Source: Bufo bufo (lineage: Eukaryota; Chordata; Amphibia; Anura; Bufonidae). Taken from it: a DNA stretch of 64,000 bases. The notes beneath the pieces were generated by a model. The model did no database searches. It had not been told where the DNA came from and saw nothing but the letters and a program-made list of their open reading frames with translations. Below are positions 44,954-56,076 of the stretch, in pieces. The first letter of the stretch is position 1; the number at the start of each line of letters is the position of its first letter. The translations under genes and the position numbers were made by a program. The stretch is from NCBI RefSeq assembly GCF_905171765.1, contig NC_053397.1, positions 116,391,295 to 116,455,294 on the forward strand, read 5' to 3'.

Positions 44954-46106
44954 TTGTGGTCGGGGCTACACCTGAATCGGGACCCTAACTAGTAGTTAGC
45001 TAAACGGTTTGAATTGTGCCGTAACCGCAACGTCGTAGGGATGACTGAAAGAGGCCATCCCCTGGTGTGACGATGAAATGGAGGGTGGGAAGGGTGGGTG
45101 TGTTGAGCAGAAGTAGGATGCAGGGGAGGGGGAAATGAGCCTGAATAGCGGGGCAGAGCCCCTCCCACAAATACAGCCCAATAAATCGGCCTTAAAACTT
45201 GTGGTCGGGGCTACACCTGAACCGGGACCCTAACTAGGAGTTAGCTAAACGGTTTTATTTGTGCCGTAACCGCAATGTCGTAGGGATGACTGAAGGAGGC
45301 CAAAAAGAGACCATATGCATTCAGAAAACTTTATTTACAAATCGCACTTACAGTACAAGGTTCTGACAGGCGAGAGACATCTCAATGTTTGGGTGAGGTA
45401 TGTATCTGGAATAACAGTGCCATCACCCTAATTTCCTGATGACGTGAGCAGGAACTCGGTTCTTGGATGCTGCGGAAGCGGCGCCAATCCGAAAGGAGTG
45501 GCCAGAGACAGATGCCGGGTCTAAACCTAGGTTGGCCACCAGGGAGCGAACATGCGAAACAAACTGGGAGCTTGTGAGATGCGCTGCGTTGAAAGGCAAC
45601 AGTGGCCTGTGGGGTGTTGTATTGTCAATACTTTTTAACAATTGGTGTAGCACTTTAACAGGGCACCAGCGGTGTGTGGTTGGGTAGTTAAACACTACCC
45701 TGCCCCACTAATGGCACAGCGGCCCATGCCAGACATTTGCGAACGAGTTCAGGACCACGCTGACCCCTGCACCCTGCCTATACTGCCGCGTGGGAGCCTA
45801 TGCATCCAGGCAGTTCGCTCCAGTGCAGCGTGACTCCCCCTTACCTGGGGAGCCGGTGCTGCCGACCGGACTTATAAGCAACGGGGGCTGCTGACTGAGG
45901 CGGCATCTTACCTGAGAGGTGAGAAAACGGGGTAGACTCAACGCACGGTGTAGACTTCGGAGCAGTAAGGCAACTAGTTCAGACGCACACGGATATGGCC
46001 ACGATCTGTGTTGAGCAGACGTAGGATGCAGGGGAGGGGGAAATGAGCCTAAATAGCGGGGCAGAGCCCCTCCCACAAATACAGGCCAATAAATCGGCCT
46101 TAAAAC
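44954..46106 (-). mobile_element. Ngaro-like retroelement remnant with split direct repeats
   Basis: Read on the minus strand the order is A1 (46106-46007), interior with a tyrosine recombinase C-terminus, B1 (45301-45200), A2 (45198-45099), 42 bp, then B2 (45056-44954). A is the block containing gtaggatgcaggggaggggg and ataaatcggccttaaaac. B is the block with gtggtcggggctacacctga and gtcgtagggatgactgaa. The A1-ORF-B1-A2-B2 arrangement is the split-direct-repeat format of Ngaro-type YR retroelements. Gag and RT have been lost. Confidence 0.75.
45380..45695 (-). pseudogene. Tyrosine recombinase C-terminal domain
   Basis: The frame contains THRWCPVKVLHQLL and SVSGHSFRIGAASAASKNRV, PAHVIRKLG. 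HSFR gives the His-X-X-Arg box. The frame meets TGA at 45423-45425 where relatives have the Arg of GRW, then continues WHCYSRYIP with the presumed nucleophilic tyrosine at 45402-45404. The upstream catalytic Arg is lost at a deletion near 45700. Such recombinases integrate a circular DNA copy without terminal target duplication. Confidence 0.75.
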
Positions 46107-46248
46107 ATATTTACACTAGAATGCAAATTAAAAGGGAAAGTTCCATGCAAATTTAGACGAAGTAGAGAATGCTGGGTGGGAGATGGACTGAAATTCCATC
46201 AGAATTGCTAATACGGTTCTGACCGTAGTGAACTGAGGTCTTTTGAAG

Positions 46249-46555
46249 ACTAAGGGGGAGATTTATCAAGACAGGTGCTTTCGGTGCCAGTCCTAATATC
46301 CCATGCACTACCGAAGGGTGCACCACATTTATGACGAGGCGCTGCGTAAATGAAGATAAATTTGTCTCTGCTGTTGGCCATGCCCCTTTTCCCACCCTTG
46401 CCACGCCCCTTTCAGAAAAGTGCCAAGAGTAGCGTAAAAAGAGGCACTTGCGACTTTTTTTCTTTCAAAGTCTTATTTAAAAAGTCACAAAAACACAGCT
46501 TGCCCCTTTTAATAGCCACTTTTCTAGAGGAAGGGGGATGATAAATCTCCCCCTA
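46249..46555. repeat. MITE of the gggggagatttatcaag type
   Basis: It begins taagggggagatttatcaag and ends gatgataaatctccccct. A second partial copy starts at 46601 and runs to about 46780. No coding capacity. 46107-46248 is unassigned intron. Confidence 0.7.
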
Positions 46556-47023
46556 AGTCCTTAGAAATGCACTATTCAGTACTGAGTATCTCCTGGAGAG
46601 TAAAGGGGGAGATTTATCAAGACTGGTGCTTTCTACGCCAGTCTCGATTTCCCCAGCGCTGCCAGAGAATGCACCAAATGTATGACAAGGTGCAGGCCTC
46701 GTGATAAATAAGGCGCATCCTCCTGCGGTCAGGGGTGCACCACCAATCAGCTCAGGCAACATCAGGTAAGGAAGAAGAAGAGGGGATGGGGAGGTAGGAA
46801 GGCCTTGGGGAATAGGTGCTTTCATTGTGGAAGTGTTCATCTCTGCATATTCAACTGTATCGCTGTTCTCAGGACTGTGATACAGATGAATGATGTCTCC
46901 CTGCCATTCACTCTAATGGGATTTAGTGTTAGTCCCTGTAGCCTATTAGAGTTTGTGTCTTCATCATCGCGCTGCCTGAGCCTGAGTCTGTATCCTGCAC
47001 CATATTTCTGACAGCAGAATAAG

Positions 47024-47326
47024 AGTCCATTCACACGTCTGTAGTGTATTGTGGATCCGCAAATTGCGGATCCGCAATACACCTGGCCAGCACCCCCATA
47101 GAACTGCCTATTCTTGTCCGCTATTGCAATACAAGGGACATGTTCTATTTTTTTACGGAGCCGCGGATCGGAAGTTCGGGGCCGTGTTTCGGAAATGAGG
47201 ATGCGTACAGCACACTGTGTGCTGTCCGCATCCATTCCTGCCCCATAGAGCATAAATGGGTCCCGCTCCGTTCCGGATAATTGCAGAATGGGTGCGGACA
47301 CATTTTACGGACGTCTGAATGGAGCC
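47024..47326. repeat. MITE with inverted tccattca ends
   Basis: It starts gtccattcacacgtctgtag and ends acggacgtctgaatggagcc. Internally the short palindrome gtggatccgcaaattgcgga is seen. Most of it is also contained in the 397-bp tandem duplication. Frames on the minus strand are repeat artefacts. Confidence 0.65.
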
Positions 47327-47841
47327 TAAGAGATAAGTACAGTATTTGAGTTTATTATTTTTATTTGGAAGCATGCTGTTGGGCCACAATGGGGGGGGGG
47401 ATGTGTCATTTTTTGTAATTGAGGGAAGCACATTGGGGGATTTAATCAGTAATCTGCAAATTGCGGATCCGCAATACACCTGGCCAGCACCCCCATAGAA
47501 CTGCCTATTCTTGTCCGCTATTGCAATACAAGGGACATGTTCTATTTTTTTACGGAGCCGCGGATCGGAAGTTCGGGGCCGTGTTTCGGAAATTAGGATG
47601 CGTACAGCACACTGTGTGCTGTCCGCATCCATTCCTGCCCCATAGAGCATAAATGGGTCCCGCTCCGTTCCGGATAATTGCAGAATGGGTGCGGACACAT
47701 TTTACGGACGTCTGAATGGAGCCTAAGAGATAAGTACAGTATTTGAGTTTATTATTTTTATTTGGAAGCATGCTGTTGGGCCACAATGGGGGGGGGGATG
47801 TGTCATTTTTTGTAATTGAGGGAAGCACATTGGGGGATTTA
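47059..47841. repeat. 397-bp tandem duplication, nearly identical
   Basis: 47059-47455 and 47456-47841 begin gcaaattgcggatccgcaat at an offset of 397. Only a few differences were noticed: gaaatgagg versus gaaattagg, one base in a G run, and the ends. It covers part of a MITE plus flanking sequence, so it arose by duplication of the locus rather than by a second transposition. Confidence 0.9.
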
Positions 47842-48670
47842 AAAAGGGGCATATTTGTACTTAAACACATTATTAGGGGGCCACTGTGGGGACATTCGTT
47901 CTACTAGGGGCACTAAAAAAGGGTACTTTTTTGTACTGGCACAAGTTATAAGGGAGCATGTTTTTTACTGGCACATATAAGGGAGTTTTTTTTTTAACTG
48001 GCACACATTATAAGGGAGCATTTTGGTACAGACATGTCCTCCAAGTAGGATATGTTGGCTAATTCTCAATTTTACACCAGTACGAGGGTTAGTAAGACCG
48101 CAGAGTGCACCTGTATTTGTTTTTGTTATAGCATTTTGGTACTGCCACAAATTGTAAGGGGGTATTTTTTGTACAAGCACACATTATAGGGGGAATTGTT
48201 ACTAATGGGGTATTATTGTTGGCTTTATTACTACGGGGGGACTACGAGGAACATTATTACTAGTATGAGCACTATGGGGCATTAATACTTCTGGGGCATA
48301 ATAAATGGCATTATTACTATTGGGGGCACTGTTGTCACATAGTGCACTCTGGTAGGGAATTATTACTATTAGAGGTCTGTTACAGTAGGGGGTGCCCTGG
48401 CACAGTATCAGCTTAGCATAACTATTTTTGGAGGACACCGTTTATAGCACTATAAGTGTCAGGTGCAGTATTTGCTGGGCATTATTTTTTAAGGCACTGT
48501 GTGCCAATAATTATTGAAGGGAGCATTATCTGTGTGGTACTAGTATTTTCAGGGAGATTGTTTCTGCAGTATAGTATTGGGGAGCACAGTTGGCATAGTA
48601 TTAGGGGTGGCAGGATGGGATGTTCAGAAGGAGGATGGAAAAGTAGGAAGCTAAGATGTTTGTGTACCAA
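47842..48670. repeat. Degenerate tandem repeat, gggcattattact-like
   Basis: Many loosely related short units occur such as actggcacacattataaggg, ggcattattactattggggg and cactatggggcattaat. No gene. This resembles a degenerate amphibian minisatellite within the intron. Confidence 0.55.
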
Positions 48671-49336
48671 ATCTGCAGAGACAAGTGATGGCTGAAAGAT
48701 AGCATCATGGCGGTCTAGTCTGAATGGAGAAGATAAGAAAAGGAAACGTCTACATCAGAGGAGACGTCACTGGATGTAAGAGATATGTTGCACTATATTA
48801 ACATGTATGTTTTGTAGCGCTACAGTATATGTAATGTTTTCCAAATATGCTTTAACAGTAGGGCTGGAGGGAAGGGTTGGGCTGAGAATTTGGCATGGGG
48901 AAAGGGGGGACGTCATTTCAGTGTGCGCCTCAGGCAGTAGAAAGGCTAGATAAACCACTGCCTGCAGTCCATGAGCCTAATCAGTAATCTGCAACAGCTT
49001 AGAGATTCTGTAGGTTTCTGGCTTCATTTACACCAGAAAACTGCCATAAACGAAGATAAATTTGTCGGCGTGGCTAAGCACGCCCCCTCCCTGCCCTCGC
49101 CACACTCACTTTCAGAAAAGCACCACTCTCCAAGGAAAGTCCAAAAGAGGCAAATGGAAATGACAGGCTACAGCATTCAACTGAATACCTTTGTTTTAGC
49201 AATTGGTGGGGGTCTCAGCACCTGGACCACCAACAACTAATACATCGGACATATCACTAAGTCAGAAGTTCGTTAAAATGATAAGTACCCTATCACAAAA
49301 TCTAACAGATTTCTAAAAGTGAAGCAATGTTCTCAC
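48671..49336 (-). other. Intron with a MITE fragment
   Basis: A fragment near 48995-49145 (taaacgaagataaatttgtc, caccactctccaaggaaagt) is related to the MITE at 46249. The remainder is unassigned. Confidence 0.4.
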
Positions 49337-49516
49337 CTCCATTTCTTTGTTCCTTTCTTGAAGATTTTTCTGCAGCTGTAGTATAATGGATTCTCTCTCT
49401 ATCAGTGAGCATCTGTACTTTTCCTCTGTTTCTTCTTTTAACCACTGAAGATTTTTGTAAGCAGCAGATATCTGGTCCAGTTCCATGTCTTTGGCCTTCA
49501 CCAGGCTGTCCAAACT
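49337..49516 (-). CDS. PDE4DIP: Host exon B, myomegalin-like coiled coil
   Basis: A 180-bp internal exon of 60 codons. The acceptor cattttag precedes AGT (start 49516), and the donor GTGAGA follows GAG (end 49337). It reads DSLVKAKDMELDQISAAYKN and LQWLKEETEEKY, then ESIILQLQKNLQERNKEME. The pattern (SLL.AK..E.EQLS....NLQWLKEE......ESII.QLQ..L..RNKE.E) is that of vertebrate myomegalin as I recall it. Both borders are phase 0, consistent with exons A and C. A coiled-coil scaffold segment; no catalytic motif. Confidence 0.8.
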
Positions 49517-49649
49517 CTAAAATGCATGCATTCTGTATAATTTGTTAAGGGCACATGGACATTTACATTTTTTGCACAATTGCTACTATTCTGCAGTCCA
49601 TGACCTCTATGTGAGCAGTAAGAAGCAATACGTTTGTTTTATTGAGGCT

Positions 49650-50012
49650 CAGACCTTTAGACTACATGCACACGGTGAGTATTACACATGGATTTTTCAC
49701 CGGTATTTTATACAGATAATCAACAGGGTAATACAATATCAGACAAGTTTATTTTATCTATACTGTGTGGAAATTTTCTGCGTGGAAATTGACCTGCAGT
49801 GCGAATTTTGACATTCACAGCATGTCAATTATTTGTGTGGATTTTCAGTGCAGATTTCACCCCTTGCAATGCAAAGGATGAGTTCTGGGTAAATCCACAA
49901 CAAAAGCAGCAGGTAACACAAGCAGATTTTGGTGTGGAAACACAGCAAAATCTGCAGAAAAATTAATGTGGAAAATCCACAGAAACTACACTGCAGTGTG
50001 CATGCGCCCTTA
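49650..50012. repeat. MITE of the catgcacacggtg type
   Basis: It runs from gactacatgcacacggtgag to tgtgcatgcgccc, with inverted flanks and internal ttctgcgtggaaattgacct. Non-coding, in the intron upstream of exon B. Confidence 0.5.
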
Positions 50013-50114
50013 CTCTGCAAGACAGATAGCTGCAATTTGGGACTGACTGCAACAAAAGCAGCAAAGAAGGATGTATTTGCTTATCTAAAGATTGAATTCA
50101 ACAAATCATAGTGA

Positions 50115-50497
50115 ACATTTGGGGGTCATATATGAATAGATATATGGCACTTTTTGTCGTAGATCTGTTGCAGAATCAGTCGCAAAAGGGATTTGCGGCC
50201 GTATCTGCTGCGTCTTCCTCTTCCACGCAAGTTCTAAAAAAGGAGGTGTGGGCAGGGAAGAGGGCGGACCGCCAGGCCCATCTCATTTATCATTTTCTAC
50301 ACCAGTTTTTGGCGTCAAATTATCTAAATCTACGCCAGCAAGGGACCGGGTGTAGATTTAGGGCTGTTAGGCGCCGTTTGCAGATGCTCCTAAAGTTGTA
50401 GAGGCCAGCACCTCTACATAACTTAAGCGCATCAAGAGCCAGAGCAGGGGTATTAAGACCAACGTCTAAAACTCTGGTCTTAATAAATGACCCCATC
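50115..50497. repeat. MITE of the gggggtcat type
   Basis: It starts ttgggggtcatatatgaata and ends ggtcttaataaatgacccca. It shares its end sequence with 40930-41250. Non-coding. Confidence 0.6.
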
Positions 50498-50644
50498 AGT
50501 GCCCACTAAGTTACAGTATATTCAGGGTCTGTACATACTAAATGCCTTTGGTTTATTGCTAGGACTAGGACTGTTCATCATGCTAAGACTGTTTTGATGG
50601 ATCTGAGAGTTCTAACTGAATCCTGACAGATCCCACTCACTTTG

Positions 50645-51790
50645 TTTAAAACCCCTTCCCGACCAGCTCCGTAATAGTACTGCGCTGGCCAGGTCTTTAA
50701 AGATGGCGCCTGCTCCTGAGCACTGCGGGCGCCATAGCCGCGGTTGGCCGCCTGCTTCTTATCGCAAACACCCACAGCTCATGTCTGCAACTGGCAGTAA
50801 TGCCGATTGCGGACATTTAACCCCTCAGACACCGTGGTCAATCCTGACCACGGCATCTGAGCACGCTGAAAACCGAAAGCGCGCTTCCTGTGGTGCTCCG
50901 GCTCCCCCGTGCGGCGATCGGAGAAGCCGGAGCTTGTGTGCAGCTGCCCCTGTCTTTGTGAATGACAGGAGGCTGCTGCATAGTATTTCCTATGGAGCCC
51001 TTGCCTGTAATAGGGCTCCATAAGAAAAAAGCAATTTTCTCATAGACTCCAATGCTAGTGCATTGGAGTCTATGAGAATAGCAATCTAATGATTGCATGT
51101 TATAGTTCCCTATGGGAACTATAAAAAAGTGTAAAAAAACGTTTTTAAAATAAAAAATAAATAAAAAAATAAAATTCAAAATCACCCTCCTTTTCCCAAA
51201 ATAAAAAAAATAAAAAAAAATGAAAAAATACACATGATGGGTGTTGCAATGTGCGAAACGCCCATAGTATAAAAATATAAAAATATATTCCCCATACAGC
51301 AAACAGCAAAATGGAAAAAAGCGTCCGAATGGCCAATTTGCTGTTTTTGGTTGCTTCATTTTCTACAAATTTTTTTTTTAAAAAGTGAGCAAAAAGTCAT
51401 GCACACCCCAGAATGGTATCAATGAAAGTTCTGATCGCCCCGCAAAAAATGGGCCCACAAACAGCTCCGTACACATAATTACAAAAAAGTTATAGGGGTC
51501 AAAATATGGCGACAATTTTTTTTATCACTATCAAAACGCAAGAAAAACTATACATATAAGGTATAGCCGGATTCGTACTGACCTGTAGAATAAAAGTAAC
51601 CAGTCAGTTTTATCGTACATCGAACATCGTAAATAAAAAACCCGCTAAATCATATGCAATAATAAATAGTGGCATTGGAAAGTACAATTTGTCCTGCAGA
51701 AATCAAGCCCTCATATGGCTATGTGAACAGAAAAATAAAAAAGTTATGGCTCTGGGAAGGCAGGGAGCGAGAAAACGAAAAAGCAAAAAA
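50645..51790. mobile_element. piggyBac-related element, right end missing
   Basis: The left border reads TTAA then aaccccttcccgacc, a relative of the CCCCTTAGTGACC end at 4655. The GC-rich then A-rich organisation and motifs such as aatcaagccctcatatggct match that family. No inverse right end is visible before the Tc1 element at 51861. Confidence 0.6.
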
Positions 51791-51860
51791 AAAAAAAACA
51801 TCGTATATAAAAATTACAATAATTACGAACCATGATTTTCACAGAAACAGCAACAATATA

Positions 51861-52799
51861 CAGTACAGACCAAAAGTTTGGACACACCTTCTCATTCAAA
51901 GAGTTTTCTTTATTTTCATGACTATGAAGGCATCAAAACTATGAATTAACACATGTGGAATTATATACATAACAAACAAGTGTGAAACAACTGAAAATAT
52001 GTCACATTCTAGGTTCTTCAAAGTAGCCACCTTTTGCTTTGATTACTGCTTTGCACACTCTTGGCATTCTCTTGATGAGCTTCAAGAGGTAGTCACCTGA
52101 AATGGTCTTCCAACAGTCTTGAAGGAGTTCCCAGAGATGCTTAGCACTTGTTGGCCCTTTTGCCTTCACTCTGCGGTCCAGCTCACCCCAAACCATCTCG
52201 ATTGGGTTCAGGTCCGGTGACTGTGGAGGCCAGGTCATCTGGCGCAGCACCCCATCACTCTCCTTCATGGTCAAATAGCCCTTACTTTCAAAGTTTTCCC
52301 AATTTTTCAGCTGACTGACTGACCTTCATTTCTTAAAGTAATGATGGCCACTCGTTTTTCTTTACTTAGCTGCTTTTTTCTTGCCATAATACAAATTCTA
52401 ACAGTCTATTCAGTAGGACTATCAGCTGTGTATCCACCTGACTTCTCCTCAACGCAACTGATGGTCCCAACCCCATTTATAAGGCAAGAAATCCCACTTA
52501 ATAAACTTGACAGGGCACACCTGTGAAGTGAAAACCATTTCAGGGGACTACCTCTTGAAGCTCATCAAGAGAATGCCAAGAGTGTGCAAAGCAGTAATCA
52601 AAGCAAAAGGTGGCTACTTTGAAGAACCTAGAATATGACATATTTTCAGTTGTTTCACACTTGTTTGTTATGTATATAATTCCACATGTGTTAATTCATA
52701 GTTTTGATGCCTTCAGTGTGAATCTACAATTTTCATAGTCATGAAAATAAAGAAAACTCTTTGAATGAGAAGGTGTGTCCAAACTTTTGGTCTGTACTG
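51861..52799 (-). mobile_element. Tc1-derived non-autonomous element C, copy 2
   Basis: It is an inverse-orientation copy of 42434-43339, with TA on both sides (51859-51860 and 52800-52801). Its C-terminal transposase fragment reads on the minus strand (52274-52002, [20 protein letters not shown]). Long inverted ends of roughly 250 bp carry the tail code on both strands. The internal deletion joint is the same as in copy 1. Confidence 0.95.
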
Positions 52800-52853
52800 T
52801 ACATTATGGGGGACATTAATTTATGTCATTCTCAAGTCCCTCCGCATTATCAA

Positions 52854-53214
52854 TAGAGATGAGCGAATATTTTGAAATTCATTCACACTTCGTTTGGTGG
52901 TAAAAGGTGAATTGCGTTATGGATTCCGTTACCATGGACCACAGAAGTCTATGGGATGCAAAATGGATCCGTCCCGTTTCCGTTATGCAGAAGTGGACTC
53001 CCCTGCATAACGGAAATGGAATGGATCTATTTTGCAGCCCATCGACTTCTGTTATGATGGAATGAATAACGGAATGCCTCTAGAGGCATTCCGTTATGCA
53101 TTCCATGATAGAATTGTGTTATTGTCTGTGGTAACGGAATCCATAACGCAATTCACCTTTTACCACCAAACGAAGTGTGAACAAATTTAATAAGCAGGAA
53201 TTCACTCATCTCTA
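52854..53214. mobile_element. Palindromic hAT-type MITE with 8-bp TSD
   Basis: Ends tagagatgagcgaat and attcactcatctcta are inverted. The interior folds back (acttcgtttggtggtaaaag versus cttttaccaccaaacgaagt). The flanking octamers attatcaa (52846-52853) and gttgtcaa (53215-53222) differ at two positions. It sits inside another MITE. Confidence 0.8.
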
Positions 53215-53619
53215 GTTGTCAAAGGATATGACAAAGTTTGGGGATTCCTCCAGCACGCCATGCATCAGACATAACTCTACGCCAGCTCTGTTGCTTGCCA
53301 TTTTCCATGTCAAAAAACAGGGTGGAATATGATAAATGAGCCAGGACTCCCAACCCATCCACGCCTTCTTTTCTTACTCTCGGCTATGATGAACATTTAA
53401 AATGGTTTGTAAATGATGGTTACATAAAAGAAATGACTAAATTATTGTGGCAACATGGCAAATAGTACCTATAAATTCTTACAAAAAACACATTTCAAAA
53501 GCTTTTTAGACTTTTGCATAAGTATGGACAGGAATTGTAATATTACTGAAATATCTACTACTGGGGAATAAAGGAACAGGCATGAGTACCTCCAATATTT
53601 AGAAAACACAAAAACATAC

Positions 53620-53757
53620 GTTTATCGTCTCCTCATTGCCGGAAAGAACATTACTCAGCCTCTCTAAATCGTGTTCTCTCTCCCGGATAATCATCCTTAA
53701 CCGCTGAATATCCTTTTCTTTCTCTTCTAGAGCACAGAATTTATCGTCCACTGCTTT
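53620..53757 (-). CDS. PDE4DIP: Host exon A, myomegalin-like coiled coil
   Basis: A 138-bp internal exon of 46 codons. The acceptor aaaaaatag precedes AAAGCAG (start 53757), and the donor GTATGT follows AAC (end 53620). It reads KAVDDKFCALEEKEKDIQRL and REREHDLERLSNVLSGNEET, a charged coiled coil whose ending resembles the LLSSNEATMQ that precedes the SLL motif in myomegalin. Phase 0 at both ends. It joins exon B with no frame break, which is independent support for all three exons. No further exon was recognised upstream in 53758-64000. Confidence 0.75.
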
Positions 53758-53836
53758 CTATTTTTTATTGAAGAAAATGAAAGAAATTCTTATTCTGTAT
53801 TTCTTTAAAATGTCACATCATATTATATTGCATTTA

Positions 53837-53893
53837 TAGTGGCATGCAAAAGTTTGGGTACCCCTGGTCAAAATTACTGTTACTGTAAACAGT
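53837..53893. repeat. Tc1/mariner terminal fragment, another lineage
   Basis: The string agtggcatgcaaaagtttgg followed by gtacccctggtcaaaatt is a typical end of a widespread vertebrate Tc1-like element. It is cut off by a MITE start (ttaaaggggtattccggtt) at 53894. No transposase. Confidence 0.55.
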
Positions 53894-54724
53894 TAAAGGG
53901 GTATTCCGGTTCCCTTAATTGGTTCTGCTTTGACAGCATTGTGCAGTAGGGGTGGGCGGTATAGGCGATATAGGCGATATGCGATATAAATTTAGGCCAC
54001 GATATGGATTTTCGCCATATCGCCTATATCGCCGGACCGCGATATGATTGCGCTCTCTGCACGCACCATTTTCTCCTGAGCCGGCACAGTGGAGAAGGAG
54101 GGAGTCCCTCCCCACTGTGTGCGGCTGCCGCTGAACACCAATGAGGACAGAGTAGGAGGAGGAGGGGAGGGACTGTGGCCACTGCGCCACCAATTAATGT
54201 GCCGGCCATATCCCACAGGGTCCCCCTCCTCCCCCCTATCATTGGTGGCAGTGGGCAGTTCCGATCGGAGTCCCAGCAGTGTAATGCTGGGGCTCCGATC
54301 GGTTACCATGGCAGCCAGGAGTCACGCTACTGAAGTCCTGGCTGCGATGGTATGTTAGTGAGCAGCATTATATTCACGTGCGCCGTGGCCGCCGGGCGCT
54401 CCTTCTTCTGTCTGTGTGGCAGATTGCTAATGCTTATAGGATTAGCAATGCGCCGCACAGACCTATGAGAAGAAGGAGCGACCGGCGGCCATGGCGCACG
54501 CGAGTATAATGCTGCTCACTAACATACCATGGCAGCCAGGACTTCAGTAGCGTGACTCCTGGCTGCCATGGTAACCGATCGGAGCCCTAGCATTACACTG
54601 CTGGGACTCCGATCGGAACTGCCCACTGCCACCAATGATGGAGGTGGAGGAGGGGGACCCTGTGGCCACTGCCATCAATGATTAATACTGGGGAGGGAGA
54701 GAGGGGAGTGGGTTTGAGTTACCA

Positions 54725-54862
54725 GAGGGGCGGATCAGAGGCTGCGGGGGCAGATCAGAGGCTGGGGGGGCAGATCAGAGGCTGGGGCGGCACATGAGAG
54801 GCTGGGGGGCACATGAGAGGCTGGGGGGGCACATGAGAGGCTGGGGGGCACATGAGAGGCTG
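54725..54862. repeat. Minisatellite of about 19-22 bp units
   Basis: Units of the type ggggggcacatgagaggct or ggggggcagatcagaggct are repeated about seven times. Confidence 0.85.
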
Positions 54863-54981
54863 GCTGCCATGGTCAGCTCCCTGCTGTTGTGTGCACAAAG
54901 CACAGGGCAGCAGGGAGAGTGTAAAGTCCTATTCACCCTAATAGAGCTCTATTAGAGTGAATATGACAAGGGTTCTAGCCC

Positions 54982-55850
54982 TTAAAGAGCACCTTTCACC
55001 GATTATTACCCTATGAACTAACTATACACACATGTAGAGCGGCGCCCGGGGATCTCACTGCACTTACTATTATCCCTGGGCGCCGCTCCGTTCTCCCGTT
55101 ATGCCCACCGGTATCTCCGCTCACTAAGTTATAGTAGGCAGAGATTCCAGTCACTAAGTTATGGTAGGCGGAGTCTGCCCTTGTTCTGCTCTAGCGCTGG
55201 CCAATCGCAGCGCAGAGCTCACATCCTGGGAGGTTATTTTCTCCCAGGCTGTGAGCTCTGCAATGCGATTGGCCAGCGCTACAGAAGAACAAGGGCAGAC
55301 TCCGCCTACCATAACTTAGTGAACGGAGATACCAGAGGGCATAGCAGGAGAACGGAGCGGCGCCCCGGGATAATAGTAAGTGCAGTGAGATCCCCAGGGG
55401 CCGCTCTACATGTCTGTATAGTTAGTTCATAGTGTAATAATCGGTCAAAGGTCCTCTCTCCTATTATCCCCGGGCGCCGCTCCGTTCTCCCGCTATGCCC
55501 TCCGGTATCTCCATTCACTAAGTTATGGTAGGCGGAGTCTGCCCTTGTTCTTCTGTAGTGCTGGCCAATCGCATTGCAGAGCTCACAGCCTGGGAGAAAA
55601 TAACCTCCCAGGCTGTGAGCTCTGCGCTGCGATTGGCCAGCGCTGGAGCAGAACAAGGGCAGACTCCTCCTACCATAACTTAGTGACTGAAATCTCTGCC
55701 TTCTATAACTTACTGAGCGGAGATACCGGAGGGCATAATGGGAGAACGGAGCGGCGCCCGGGGATAATAGTAAGTGCAGTGAGATCCCCGGGCGCCGCTC
55801 TCCATGTCTGTATACTCAGTTCATAGTGTAATAATCGGTGAAAGGTTTTA
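54982..55850. repeat. Two fold-back MITE copies side by side
   Basis: Both copies contain the inverted core gctgtgagctctgcaatgcg / cgcattgcagagctcacagc and the end gcccggggatctcactgcac / gtgcagtgagatccccgggc. The frame starting MFCSSAGQSQRRAH recurs on both strands because the sequence is palindromic. Confidence 0.8.
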
Positions 55851-56076
55851 AGGAGGCTAATAGTTATTAAATAAAAAGTAAAAAAAAAAAAAGTTTAAAC
55901 ACCCCCCCAATATAGAAAACAATATATCGCAATATATATCACATATCGCACATGCTTAAAATTATATCGCAATATAGATTTTAGGCCATATCGCCCACCC
56001 CTATTGTGCAGGTTTTACAAATGTCTAATATACTGTAATAAACGTTTTTGTACTGTTCTCTAATAATATCTACTTA

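Larger units (their letters stand above)
53947..56003. mobile_element. hAT-type non-autonomous element with nested palindromes, perfect 8-bp TSD
   Basis: The ends are taggggtgggcggtat and atatcgcccacccct(a), with TTGTGCAG at 53939-53946 and 56004-56011. Inside are a palindrome around 54440 (54171-54690), a roughly 20-bp minisatellite (cacatgagaggctgggggg, 54725-54862) and a pair of further fold-back MITE copies (54982-55443 and 55445-55850). The open frames on both strands inside these palindromes are mirror images, not genes. Confidence 0.9.
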
